From the NCBI RefSeq assembly GCF_031932625.1, contig NZ_JAVSCK010000003.1, positions 558,001 through 622,000 on the forward strand: a stretch of DNA of 64,000 nucleotides. Reading direction: 5' to 3'. The notes under the pieces are model-generated. The model saw nothing but the letters and a program-made list of their open reading frames with translations, did not search any database and had not been told where the DNA came from. Positions 51,956 to 60,977 of the stretch are shown one piece after another (position 1 is the stretch's first letter; each line of letters starts with the position of its first letter). The position numbers were made by a program, and so were the translations under genes. The DNA is from Hwangdonia seohaensis (GTDB lineage: Bacteria; Bacteroidota; Bacteroidia; Flavobacteriales; Flavobacteriaceae).

Positions 51956-53040
51956 TGATTTCAATAATTTATCCATATCGTAATAGAGATATTCAAAGAG
52001 TAAAAAACTCTTTGGAATCTTTGCAGTTTCAAACAAATAAAGTTTTTGAAGTGCATTTTGTTAATTACGGATCGAATGAAAATTATACCCATCAAATTGA
52101 AAATTTACTTAAAGGTTTCAGCTTTGTAAACTACACTTATTTATACACCAAAAAACAACCTTGGAACAAATCCAAAGCCATAAATAGTGTGTTGAAAAAC
52201 TTGGAAACTGGCTATTTTTTTGTGGCCGATATCGATATGATTTTTCATTCCACTTTTATTGATAAAGCATTAGAACTTTCAAAAAATAATGAAGCGTGGT
52301 ATTTTCAAGTGGGGTTTTTAAGTGAAGAAGAATCAAAAACATCAAAAAAGTTTGAAGATTACACTATAAAATTTAAAAGTAATAAAGAGGCAACAGGTTT
52401 AACGATGTGCTCAGTAAAATCTGCTAAAGCCATTCGCGGATTCGACGAGTTTTATCATTTTTGGGGTTCAGAAGACTCCGATTTTCATGTAAGGCTTAAA
52501 AATTCTGGTTGTAATGTCAATTATTTTAATGAGAAACTTTTGATGCTGCACCAATGGCATAAAATATACAGGCACAAGGAAAGTGAAAGCTTAACTGCCG
52601 ACTTGCAAGTGTCTGGTATTGTTCAGCTTAATAGTTGCTATTTAAAGCAAACTATTCAAAATAAAAAAACAATTGTTAATGGTAATGATTGGGGCGAAAC
52701 ACAAACCAAACAACAGTTTGAAAAGTTAGTTGCACATTCTAATAAGCAAAACAAATTAATTAGTAATGGCTGTGCAGAAATAGATTATTTTCTTTTTCAA
52801 GAATTACCAAATTTAAAACCTGGAATTTATAGTTTTCAAATACGTGCAAAACAACAAAATACCTCATTAAAAACAACCCTAAAAAGTGTACTTAAAAATA
52901 AAAAAACACAATGTTATTCACTTAAAACCATAAACGATAAACTATTATTCCATATCGTAAATTTTTATAGAAATAATCCGTACAATTACAATGTTTCAAA
53001 GGATTTAAAAAGTATTACATTTGTTATTGAAAAACCTTAA
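51955..53040 (+). CDS. GT-A glycosyltransferase with galactosyltransferase-type C-terminal motif
   Basis: A 361-residue protein. The GT-A core has ISIIYPYRNRDIQRVKNSL, the DxD in VADIDMIF, and the Glyco_transf_7C-type WGSEDSDFHVRLKNSG, as in family 7/27 galactosyl- and polypeptide-type transferases. The last 120 residues (from about 240) form an extra basic region with no recognised domain. It overlaps the preceding gene by one base. Donor is uncertain. Confidence 0.85.
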   Translation: MISIIYPYRNRDIQRVKNSLESLQFQTNKVFEVHFVNYGSNENYTHQIENLLKGFSFVNYTYLYTKKQPWNKSKAINSVLKNLETGYFFVADIDMIFHSTFIDKALELSKNNEAWYFQVGFLSEEESKTSKKFEDYTIKFKSNKEATGLTMCSVKSAKAIRGFDEFYHFWGSEDSDFHVRLKNSGCNVNYFNEKLLMLHQWHKIYRHKESESLTADLQVSGIVQLNSCYLKQTIQNKKTIVNGNDWGETQTKQQFEKLVAHSNKQNKLISNGCAEIDYFLFQELPNLKPGIYSFQIRAKQQNTSLKTTLKSVLKNKKTQCYSLKTINDKLLFHIVNFYRNNPYNYNVSKDLKSITFVIEKP

Positions 53041-53049
53041 ATCTTGTCG

Positions 53050-53832
53050 ATGATATCAGTTGTAATCCGAAATAAAAATCAAGATAAAGCACTCGCGTTT
53101 TTATTAAAAAACTTAACGGAGCGCTATAAAGATGATGTTTCTGAAATTATAGTTATTGATAATCTTTCAACAGATAAAAGTGAATCCGTATCAAAGCAAT
53201 ATGGCGCACGATTTGTAACCATAAAAGACTTTAGTTACGGGGGAAGTGCAAATTTAGCTGCAAGCGAAGCCAAAAATGATATTGTTGTTATTTTTAGTGC
53301 GCACTCGTATCCTGTAAGCCACGATTTTTTTAAACTCATAAAAGAGAAATTTAAAGGCCGTAAAGATTTAGCGGGTTTACGTTGTTTGCATAGCACAATC
53401 GATTATAGGAATTTTATAAATAAAGTATCTGCACAAACCGACCCTAATAAATCTGGATTGATTTTTTCTGGATCTGCGTTTAATAGAAAAGTTTGGGAGC
53501 AACACTCTTTTAAAGATGATGTGGCAACTTTCGAGGACAAAGAATGGTCCAAAAGAGTGATTAAAGCAGGCTATAAAATAGAATTTGTAGCATCTATTTT
53601 CAGTTATGAAATTAAAAGAACAAAAGCACAGAAATTCTTTAGGTTTAAAAGCGATGTGGTTGGTAATTACCAATTATGGCATCAAGATTTGAGTTTGAAA
53701 AATGCTTTTAACGCTTTAGTAATGGGAACTTTCAGATTAATAAAGCACTTTGTAATTGATTTTTGGTACATTGTAAAACGATTTATATTTAGCTTAAAAT
53801 TTGTGTTTAATAAACCTGAAAAGTTTGATTAA
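53050..53832 (+). CDS. family 2 glycosyltransferase with SAH in place of DxD
   Basis: A 260-residue protein from the ATG at 53050. It begins ISVVIRNKNQDKALAFLL, then IVIDNLSTDKSESV. Where the metal-binding DxD is expected it has VVIFSAHSYPVSHDFF, with no aspartate pair. This SAHxxP pattern also occurs in other GT2 sequences I recall, so it may be an active variant, but catalysis is uncertain. KSGLIFSGSAFNRKVWEQHSF and the EDKEWSKRV acceptor motif are normal. It precedes the nonulosonate module. Confidence 0.82.
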   Translation: MISVVIRNKNQDKALAFLLKNLTERYKDDVSEIIVIDNLSTDKSESVSKQYGARFVTIKDFSYGGSANLAASEAKNDIVVIFSAHSYPVSHDFFKLIKEKFKGRKDLAGLRCLHSTIDYRNFINKVSAQTDPNKSGLIFSGSAFNRKVWEQHSFKDDVATFEDKEWSKRVIKAGYKIEFVASIFSYEIKRTKAQKFFRFKSDVVGNYQLWHQDLSLKNAFNALVMGTFRLIKHFVIDFWYIVKRFIFSLKFVFNKPEKFD

Positions 53833-53833
53833 T

Positions 53834-54988
53834 ATGAGGAAAATAGGATTTATTCCACTTCGCAAAGGTTCAAAAGGCATTCTTAATAAAAACAAACGTA
53901 AAATGGTTGGCAGACCATTATTCACTTGGGTTTTAGGAGAAGCCATTTTTTCTGATTTAGATGAAATTTATGTTTATACAAACGACCAAGACATCATCGA
54001 TTTTATAAACAAAGAATACCATTGGACAAACAAAGTAAAAGCGCTTTTAAGAAGTGTTGAAAGTGCAAGTGATACGGCCTCAACCGAATTTGCCATGCTG
54101 GAATTTGCTGAAGCTATAAACTACGATTTTGATGTTTTTTGCTTGCTTCAAGCCACATCGCCATTTACTAAAAGAGAAAATATTAATGAGTGTCTAAATA
54201 AATTGAATAATAATTACGATTCTGCTTTAACCGTTGTAAATACACACAGGTTTACTTGGAATGAAGACGGAACACCTGCTAATTATAATATTAACAATCG
54301 CCCAAGAAGGCAAGATTTTGATGGTTTATTGATTGAAAACGGTGCCGTTTACGTTACAGCTAAAAAGGCACTTCAAGACAGCAAAAATAGAATTAGTAAT
54401 AATATTGCTTTGGTAAAAATGCCAGAGGATTCTTTGCACGAAATAGATTCTGAAAACGATTGGACGGTTGTTGAACAACTACTTATTAACCGACAAAAAA
54501 AAGAAAGAAAACCAAGTAAAATCACACATATAGTATTGGATGTTGATGGCGTATTTACAGATGGCACAATTACTTACACCAAAGATGGCGAGCATACCAA
54601 AAGCTTTGATATGCGTGATGGCATGGGACTTGAAATTTTAAGACAATTTGGAGTTGAGGTTATGATTATGACTTCGGAACAATCAGAATTGGTTGCAAAA
54701 CGCATGCAAAAGTTAAAAATTGAACATGTGTTTTTAGGCGTAAAAGATAAATATAGCTTGCTTCAAAATATCATTCAAAAAGAAAACATATCCATTAATA
54801 ATGTAGCATATTTAGGTGACGATGTTAACGATTTAACCAATATTTGTAGCGTGGGCTGGTCTTTAGCTCCAAACAATGCCACGGATATTGTAAAACTACA
54901 TGCCGATGTTGTGCTATCAAAAAACTCGGGAGCGGGAGCCATACGGGAAGCTTGCGAGTTTATAATAAATTATAATAAAAGATTTTAA
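53834..54988 (+). CDS. CMP-nonulosonate synthetase fused to a KdsC-like HAD phosphatase
   Basis: A 384-residue two-domain enzyme from the ATG at 53834; earlier in-frame starts lie inside the previous gene. Residues about 1-225 are an acylneuraminate cytidylyltransferase: GFIPLRKGSKGI, LLQATSPFTK and the ENGAVYVT strand, which activates a nonulosonic acid with CTP. Residues about 230-384 are a HAD phosphatase of the KdsC/NeuNAc-9-phosphatase type, with nucleophile D236 in VLDVDGVFTDG, MTSEQS and LGDDVNDL. The same order of domains is known in vertebrate CMAS. It makes the activated sugar of the operon with the following synthase. Confidence 0.9.
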   Translation: MRKIGFIPLRKGSKGILNKNKRKMVGRPLFTWVLGEAIFSDLDEIYVYTNDQDIIDFINKEYHWTNKVKALLRSVESASDTASTEFAMLEFAEAINYDFDVFCLLQATSPFTKRENINECLNKLNNNYDSALTVVNTHRFTWNEDGTPANYNINNRPRRQDFDGLLIENGAVYVTAKKALQDSKNRISNNIALVKMPEDSLHEIDSENDWTVVEQLLINRQKKERKPSKITHIVLDVDGVFTDGTITYTKDGEHTKSFDMRDGMGLEILRQFGVEVMIMTSEQSELVAKRMQKLKIEHVFLGVKDKYSLLQNIIQKENISINNVAYLGDDVNDLTNICSVGWSLAPNNATDIVKLHADVVLSKNSGAGAIREACEFIINYNKRF

Positions 54989-55001
54989 TTGCCCTAACCC
55001 A

Positions 55002-55877
55002 ATGAATACATACAAAAAACCTTATGTTATTGCCGAAATTGGTTGCAACCATAAAGGCGATATGGAGATTGCCAAAGAGCTTATAAAAGTGGCTAAAATA
55101 TTCTGTAATGTTGATGCTGTAAAGTTTCAAAAGCGACATAATAAAGAGTTGTTAACCGAAGCGCAATACAATCAGCCACATCCAAATCCAGCAAATTCTT
55201 ATGGCGATACTTATGGCGCACATCGCGAATTTTTAGAGTTCGATGTAAATCAGCATAAAAAGCTTAAAGCATATTGTGAAGATATTGATATTACGTATTC
55301 AACCTCGGTTTGGGATCTTACTTCGGCTAAAGAAATCGCTTCAATTAACCCTGAATTTATTAAGATACCTTCGGCGTGCAATAACAATGCGGCAATGTTA
55401 AATTGGTTATGTGAAAATTATAAAGGAGAAATTCACATTTCAACAGGAATGACCACAAAAGATGAAATTGAAGCTTTGGTTAATCTGTTCAAAAAACAAA
55501 ACAGAAATAAAGATTTAGTGCTTTATAATTGTACTTCGGGTTATCCCGTTCCGTTTGAAGATGTCTGCCTTTTAGACATCAACTTATTAATAGATAAATA
55601 TAAAAATGACGTAAAACATATTGGTTTTTCGGGGCATCATTTAGGAATTGCAGTTGATGTTGCTGCATATACCTTAGGCGCAAATATTATTGAAAGACAC
55701 TATACCATTGATAGAACTTGGAAAGGTACAGACCACGCCGCATCTTTGGAACCCATGGGTTTACGTAAATTATCGAGAGACTTAAATGCGGTTTACAGCG
55801 CTTTAAGTTTTAAAACCCAAGATATTTTACCAATTGAGCAAGTACAACGCGATAAATTAAAAAACCAAAAAGGATAA
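55002..55877 (+). CDS. NeuB-family nonulosonate synthase, short form without SAF domain
   Basis: Condenses phosphoenolpyruvate with a C6 sugar to give a nine-carbon 2-keto acid. The 291-residue protein has the NeuB TIM barrel: YVIAEIGCNHKGDMEIAKELI, DAVKFQKRH, PSACNNNAAMLNWL, HISTGMTTKDEI, YNCTSGYPVPFEDVCLL, GFSGHHLGIAVDVAAY and ERHYTIDRTWKGTDHAASLEP. The antifreeze-like SAF domain of about 60 residues that normally ends NeuB is missing; the protein stops 25 residues after the barrel. It is 13 bases after the synthetase/phosphatase gene. Confidence 0.9.
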   Translation: MNTYKKPYVIAEIGCNHKGDMEIAKELIKVAKIFCNVDAVKFQKRHNKELLTEAQYNQPHPNPANSYGDTYGAHREFLEFDVNQHKKLKAYCEDIDITYSTSVWDLTSAKEIASINPEFIKIPSACNNNAAMLNWLCENYKGEIHISTGMTTKDEIEALVNLFKKQNRNKDLVLYNCTSGYPVPFEDVCLLDINLLIDKYKNDVKHIGFSGHHLGIAVDVAAYTLGANIIERHYTIDRTWKGTDHAASLEPMGLRKLSRDLNAVYSALSFKTQDILPIEQVQRDKLKNQKG

Positions 55878-55884
55878 TTTTATT

Positions 55885-57282
55885 TTGAAGAAGAAAAAAG
55901 TATTCGTTTTTTTCCCCGATGGTGTTGGTTTAAGAAATTTCGCTTTTACCGATTTTAAGAATATCGGCGAACAAAAGGGTTTTGATATTATCTATTGGAA
56001 CAACACCATTTTTTCGTTAAAAGACAATTTGGGTTTTAATGAAGTTAAAATAGAAGACCATTCGGCGCATCCACTTTTGCCCATATATTCAAGAGCAAGA
56101 AAACGCGCAGAATTAAATGTTTCGCGAGATAAATTTAAGGATGATGTGTATCCAACTTATAAATTCCCATTCAATTATAAAGGCTTAAAGAATATATTTA
56201 AAAGCCTTTATACCAAGTGGTTGATTGGCTTGTATTCCTCAGAAAAGGGCATAGTTAAGCTCAGAAAAAAGATTAATAAGTTAGAACGCTCAACTTCAAA
56301 ATATAAGTATTGCAAAGCACAGTTAGACGAGCATAAACCCGATTTAGTGTTTTGTACCACACAACGGGCCACACAATCTATTAGTGCGCTTTTGGCTGCT
56401 AAAGATTTAGGAATTCCCACAGTTGCATTTGTATATTCTTGGGATAACGTGCCTAAAGCCATGCAAGTGGTAGAGACCGATTATTATTTTGTGTGGAGCG
56501 ATTTAATGAAGGAACAAGTGTTGCAATATTATCCGTTTATAAAAGAAGAACAAGTTTTTGTAACAGGAACGCCACAGTTTGAACCACATTACGACACTAG
56601 TTTAAAGCAATCTAGAGCAGAATTTTTTAAAGACTACAATCTTGATTTAAGCAAAAAATACATCTGCTATTCGGGAGATGATGAAACCACTTCTCCATTA
56701 GATCAATATTATTTAGAAGATTTAGCAAACGCAGTTAGAAAATTAAACGCCAAAGACGAAAACTTAGGCATAATTTACAGAAAATGTCCAGTTGATTTTA
56801 CTACTAGATATAATGCTGTTATTGAAGCCAATAAAGATATTATTAAAATTTTAGACCCCATTTGGAAGCAAGTTGGTAGTCAATGGAATCAAGTATTACC
56901 AACTCCAGATGACTTTAAAATGCTCTATAATGTTTGTGAACATAGCGAGTTTGTAACCAATGTGTGTTCATCAACCGTATTCGATTTCGTTGCACATAGG
57001 AAACCATGTATTTATTACAATTATGAGCAACCACAATTAAAAAAAGGTATTCGTGATATTGGACAAAATTATAAATATGTACATTTTAGAAGTATGCCAA
57101 GTGATAAAGCAGTAATTTTTTGTACCGATAAAAACGATTTAGAAGGTTTGGTAAAGCAGATTTTAAATGGTAAACTTTCGAATATTGATGAAGGAAAAAA
57201 GTGGTTTGAAGTAATTGCTGGTAAAACACCAACTAAAGCTTCAGAGAAAATATGGAACGCTATAGAATCTGTTTTAAATTAA
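55885..57282 (+). CDS. putative GT-B-like enzyme of unknown function
   Basis: A 465-residue soluble protein I do not recognise with certainty. It starts at a TTG (55885) with KKVFVFFPDGVGLRNFAF. Features are VFCTTQRATQSISALLAAKDLGIPTVAFVYSWDN (in outline), YYFVWSDLMKEQVLQYYP, VTGTPQFEPHYD and a later ICYSGDDETT, YNVCEHSEFVTNVCSSTVFDF. These resemble GT-B folds such as CDP-glycerol glycerophosphotransferases or sialyl/UDP-sugar transferases. Position directly after the CMP-sugar genes makes it a candidate for the transferase that uses the CMP-nonulosonate. That role is inference. Confidence 0.6.
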   Translation: MKKKKVFVFFPDGVGLRNFAFTDFKNIGEQKGFDIIYWNNTIFSLKDNLGFNEVKIEDHSAHPLLPIYSRARKRAELNVSRDKFKDDVYPTYKFPFNYKGLKNIFKSLYTKWLIGLYSSEKGIVKLRKKINKLERSTSKYKYCKAQLDEHKPDLVFCTTQRATQSISALLAAKDLGIPTVAFVYSWDNVPKAMQVVETDYYFVWSDLMKEQVLQYYPFIKEEQVFVTGTPQFEPHYDTSLKQSRAEFFKDYNLDLSKKYICYSGDDETTSPLDQYYLEDLANAVRKLNAKDENLGIIYRKCPVDFTTRYNAVIEANKDIIKILDPIWKQVGSQWNQVLPTPDDFKMLYNVCEHSEFVTNVCSSTVFDFVAHRKPCIYYNYEQPQLKKGIRDIGQNYKYVHFRSMPSDKAVIFCTDKNDLEGLVKQILNGKLSNIDEGKKWFEVIAGKTPTKASEKIWNAIESVLN

Positions 57283-57297
57283 GAATAACCTAGAATT

Positions 57298-58446
57298 ATG
57301 AATATTGGTTTTATCACACCTGAATATCCGCACCAGAAAATAAAATATGCAGCAGGAATAGGAACCAGCATAAAAAACCTGGCTATTGCTTTGGTAAAAA
57401 AAGGGGTCAAGGTTACTGTTTTTGTTTATCACCAAAATAGTAATGAAGTTTTTGTTGATGGAGGTGTAGAAATTCATTCAATAAAAACAAAAAGATTTAA
57501 AATAGCTACTTGGTTTTTTTATAGAAAACATGTTCAAAATTACGTAAGACAAATTGTAAAAAGGAATGAGATACAACTTTTAGAGGCGCCAGATTGGACA
57601 GGTATTACTGCTTTTATGGTGTTTAAAGTACCTTTAGTTATTAGATTTCATGGGAGTGATGCGTACTTTTGTAAACTGGAAAAAAGAAAGCAAAAGTTCA
57701 AGAATTTTATGTTTGAAAAGCTTGCTTTAAAGCAAGCAACAGCTTTTATAGCACCAACTAATTATGCTAGTAACGAAACAAAAAAAATATTTGGTTTAGA
57801 TAAAAAAAAGATAAAAACGATTCATTACGGTCTAGAATTAGAAAATTTTGAGAATGATACCCCTGTGAATTATAACAAAAACACCATTTTGTATATTGGA
57901 ACAATCATTAGAAAAAAAGGTGTTTTAGAACTCGCCCAAATATTTAATAAGGTTATTGAAACAAATTCAGAAGCGCAGTTAATTTTGATTGGAGGTGATG
58001 CTACAGACATTAAAACCGGAAATGTTTCAACATATAGTTTGATGCAAAATATTTTTTCCGCGAAAGCGAAAGAACAATCAAATTATTTAGGAAAGATACC
58101 TTATGAAGATGTAAAAGAGTACATTAAAAAGGCTCAAGTTTGTGCATTTCCGTCATTTGCTGAAACTTTAGGGATGGTTACTATCGAATCTATGGCATTG
58201 AAAAGACCCGTTGTAAATACAAGCATAGGTTGGGCACAAGAATTAATTGATGATGGCGAAAACGGGTTTTTGGTGCATCCTTCAAAAATAAATGATTACG
58301 CATCTAGAATTATTGAGTTGTTTAACGATGAAAATTTGTGCCTAGAAATAGGGATAGCGGCTAGAAAAAAAGTGGAAACCCTTTTTGATATTGAAAAAAA
58401 TGCTGATATAAATATAGCATATTATAAATCTATTTTGAATACATGA
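57298..58446 (+). CDS. family 4 (GT-B) glycosyltransferase
   Basis: A 382-residue enzyme with an N-terminal IGFITPEYPHQK start and glycine-rich GIGTSIKNLAIAL, VVIRFHGSDAYF, and in the donor half LYIGTIIRKKGVLELA and the E-x7-E region SFAETLGMVTIESMALKRPV. It is a typical GT4. It starts 15 bases after the preceding gene and overlaps the next gene by four bases (ATGA), showing translational coupling. Confidence 0.9.
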   Translation: MNIGFITPEYPHQKIKYAAGIGTSIKNLAIALVKKGVKVTVFVYHQNSNEVFVDGGVEIHSIKTKRFKIATWFFYRKHVQNYVRQIVKRNEIQLLEAPDWTGITAFMVFKVPLVIRFHGSDAYFCKLEKRKQKFKNFMFEKLALKQATAFIAPTNYASNETKKIFGLDKKKIKTIHYGLELENFENDTPVNYNKNTILYIGTIIRKKGVLELAQIFNKVIETNSEAQLILIGGDATDIKTGNVSTYSLMQNIFSAKAKEQSNYLGKIPYEDVKEYIKKAQVCAFPSFAETLGMVTIESMALKRPVVNTSIGWAQELIDDGENGFLVHPSKINDYASRIIELFNDENLCLEIGIAARKKVETLFDIEKNADINIAYYKSILNT

Positions 58447-59981
58447 TTCTTTTAATGCATAACAATGAGGTAGTAATTGAAATTATTGATTTGGATTCTA
58501 AAAAATCGATTTCTCTTACTACTCGGGTAATCATTGATGAGTTATTTAATCAAGCGCAAATCAATTCGGAGAGTATACTTGTTTGGTGCCACGAATCTCT
58601 AAAAGAACATATTAATATTGAAGGTATAAAGGCATCTTTTCATCTTAAAAACATGATGCTTTCTTATGGGGAAAACCCATATTTTTCCAACCGGATTGGT
58701 TATGTTGAAGACTCTCCATTTTTAAAAGTAAATAAAACCGTAAAATACCCAACATGGTTAATGAGCAGTCAAGTTGGCGCTATTTACGCATCGCAGCTAT
58801 TAAAGTTTAAAAACAAAATAAAGATAGACGATACTTTCGATTTTGTTTTAAACGCCATAGCAAAACAAGGCATGCCCAATGGTTTGTTTTGTTATTCCGA
58901 GCCTAAACTTTTAAATAAGAACGCCGCTTTAATTCATTCTGAAACAGCTTCAAACGTTCAATTGTTTAAGTTTGTAAAACTACATTATAAAAGTGTTTGG
59001 AGCATTTTATTACTTCTTAATATAATGATTAATGAAGGCAAGTTTCCTATATGGGCTTTTGTTCGGAATTTGCTTAAAAGACAACAAAAATTCAAGTTGA
59101 AATTTGATTTAGAACCTCTTGAGAAACAAGTTATAAAAACGAGCTCGACAATAGATGTTATTATTCCAACCATCGGGAGAAAAGAATATTTGCATAATGT
59201 GTTAAAAGACTTGTCAAATCAAGCTTTATTGCCCACAAAGGTGATTATTGTTGAACAAAATGAAGCTATTAATAGTAAAACGGAATTGAATTTTATTAAA
59301 AATGAAAAGTGGCCTTTTAGTATTGTTCATAAATTTATACATCAAACAGGAGCATGCAACGCCCGTAATTTGGCTTTAAAAGAAACAACATCAAACTATG
59401 TTTTTTTTGCTGATGATGACATAAGATTTAATGAAAATTTATTGTTAAATAGCATTAATTTTATGCATGAGAATTATATAAATGCGCTGACCTTAAGTTG
59501 TTTAAGGAAAGATGAAGTAGAAGTTTTTAAAACCACATTTCAGTGGTCGTCATTTGGTTCGGGTTGTAGTATCGTAAAACGTGAAGTTTTAAATAAAACC
59601 GAATTTAAGGTAGCTTATGAACATGGTTTTGGAGAAGATGCCGATTATGGCATGCAATTGCGACATTTAGGATCAGATGTAATTTACTATCCAAAAGAAA
59701 AAATAACCCATTTAAAAGCGCCAATTGGTGGCTTTCGTGAACCTTACAAACATCCGTGGCAAAGGGAAGGCGAGGTGCAACCCAAACCTTCACCAACAGT
59801 AATGCTGAATCGATTGAATAACTCAACACCACAACAAGTATTGGGTTACAGAACCAAGCTGTTTTTTAAATATTACAAAACGCAAAAAGTTAAAAATCCT
59901 ATTGCATATTATAAACGGTTTAAAAAACAATGGGCACAAAGTTTGTTTTGGGCAAATATTTTAAAAGAACAAGATAAATAA
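58443..59981 (+). CDS. family 2 glycosyltransferase with a 230-residue N-terminal domain of unknown function
   Basis: A 512-residue protein. The C-terminal half (about 236-512) is a GT-A domain: STIDVIIPTIGRKEYLHNVL, VIIVEQNE, GACNARNLALKE, DxD-like FFADDDIRFNEN, and HGFGEDADYGMQL. The N-terminal 230 residues form another domain, with VEDSPFLKVNKTVKYPTWLMSSQVGAIYASQ, which could be an acceptor or regulatory part; I cannot name it. The ATG overlaps the previous stop codon (ATGA), and the next gene starts at its stop codon. Confidence 0.85.
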   Translation: MILLMHNNEVVIEIIDLDSKKSISLTTRVIIDELFNQAQINSESILVWCHESLKEHINIEGIKASFHLKNMMLSYGENPYFSNRIGYVEDSPFLKVNKTVKYPTWLMSSQVGAIYASQLLKFKNKIKIDDTFDFVLNAIAKQGMPNGLFCYSEPKLLNKNAALIHSETASNVQLFKFVKLHYKSVWSILLLLNIMINEGKFPIWAFVRNLLKRQQKFKLKFDLEPLEKQVIKTSSTIDVIIPTIGRKEYLHNVLKDLSNQALLPTKVIIVEQNEAINSKTELNFIKNEKWPFSIVHKFIHQTGACNARNLALKETTSNYVFFADDDIRFNENLLLNSINFMHENYINALTLSCLRKDEVEVFKTTFQWSSFGSGCSIVKREVLNKTEFKVAYEHGFGEDADYGMQLRHLGSDVIYYPKEKITHLKAPIGGFREPYKHPWQREGEVQPKPSPTVMLNRLNNSTPQQVLGYRTKLFFKYYKTQKVKNPIAYYKRFKKQWAQSLFWANILKEQDK

Positions 59982-60977
59982 ATGAAATTTTCATTAATTA
60001 TATGTACCTATATGCGGAGCGAACCTTTATTGAAGTTGCTGTTTTCAGTAAAGGAACAAACCCTATATCCAAATGAAATATTAATTATCGATGGCTCAAT
60101 TGATGATAAAACGAAACAACTATTTAAAAACCATACCTTTAAAAACCTAAATTATTATAAAGTTGAAGAAAAGGACAGAGGCCTAACCAAACAACGTAAT
60201 TTCGGAATTAATTTAGTTGATGAAACTTCAGAAATTATTTGTTTTTTAGACGACGATATTATTGTGAAACCAAATTACTTTGAAAATTTATTAACTACCT
60301 ACAAAGCAAAACAAGATGCTTTGGCTGTTGGCGGTTATATTTTAAATGATAATGTATGGAAGTTGTCCGATAATAAAAACAATAACAACAATTTCTATTT
60401 TGATGGCTGGATGCGAATTGAACCCTCACGTTTTAAACTAAGACGAAAGTTTGGTTTGTTTCCAGATAAAATACCCGGTTTTTTCCCAACCTTTGCCCAC
60501 GGAAGGTCTGTTGGTTTTTTACCGCCTTCTGGAAAAATTTATCAAGTGGAACAAATTATGGGGGGCGTATCGTCATATAAAAAAGAGATTTTTCAGCAAC
60601 TTAATTTTTCAACCTATTTTGAAGGCTACGGATTGTACGAAGATGCCGATTTTAGTTTACGGCTCTCAAAAATAGGTAAGCTTTACGTAAACACTGCTGC
60701 CCAATTGTACCATTATCACGACGATTCGGGCAGACCAAATAAGTACAAATATGGGAAAATGGTAGTAAGAAACGGGTGGTATGTTTGGCGTGTAAAATAC
60801 CCAAAACCCACTTTAAAAGCCAGAATAAAATGGAACGCCACTTCGTTTTTATTAACGATTATCAGGTTTACAAATGTTGTAAATACAAATAAGAAGAAAG
60901 AGGCTTTAACCGAAAGTTTGGGTAGGATAGTAGGTTGGTGGTCATTAGTTTTTAATAAACCAAAAGTGCAATTATGA
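59982..60977 (+). CDS. family 2 (GT-A) glycosyltransferase
   Basis: A 331-residue enzyme, beginning FSLIICTYMRSEPLLKLLFSV, with IIDGSIDDKT, the RGLTKQRNFGI strand, DxD-type FLDDDIIVKPNYF, and acceptor motif GYGLYEDADFSLRLSK. The C-terminal 90 residues, including WYVWRVKYPKPTLKARIKWNA, include a hydrophobic stretch that may associate with the membrane. It starts one base after the preceding gene and overlaps the next by four bases. Confidence 0.9.
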   Translation: MKFSLIICTYMRSEPLLKLLFSVKEQTLYPNEILIIDGSIDDKTKQLFKNHTFKNLNYYKVEEKDRGLTKQRNFGINLVDETSEIICFLDDDIIVKPNYFENLLTTYKAKQDALAVGGYILNDNVWKLSDNKNNNNNFYFDGWMRIEPSRFKLRRKFGLFPDKIPGFFPTFAHGRSVGFLPPSGKIYQVEQIMGGVSSYKKEIFQQLNFSTYFEGYGLYEDADFSLRLSKIGKLYVNTAAQLYHYHDDSGRPNKYKYGKMVVRNGWYVWRVKYPKPTLKARIKWNATSFLLTIIRFTNVVNTNKKKEALTESLGRIVGWWSLVFNKPKVQL

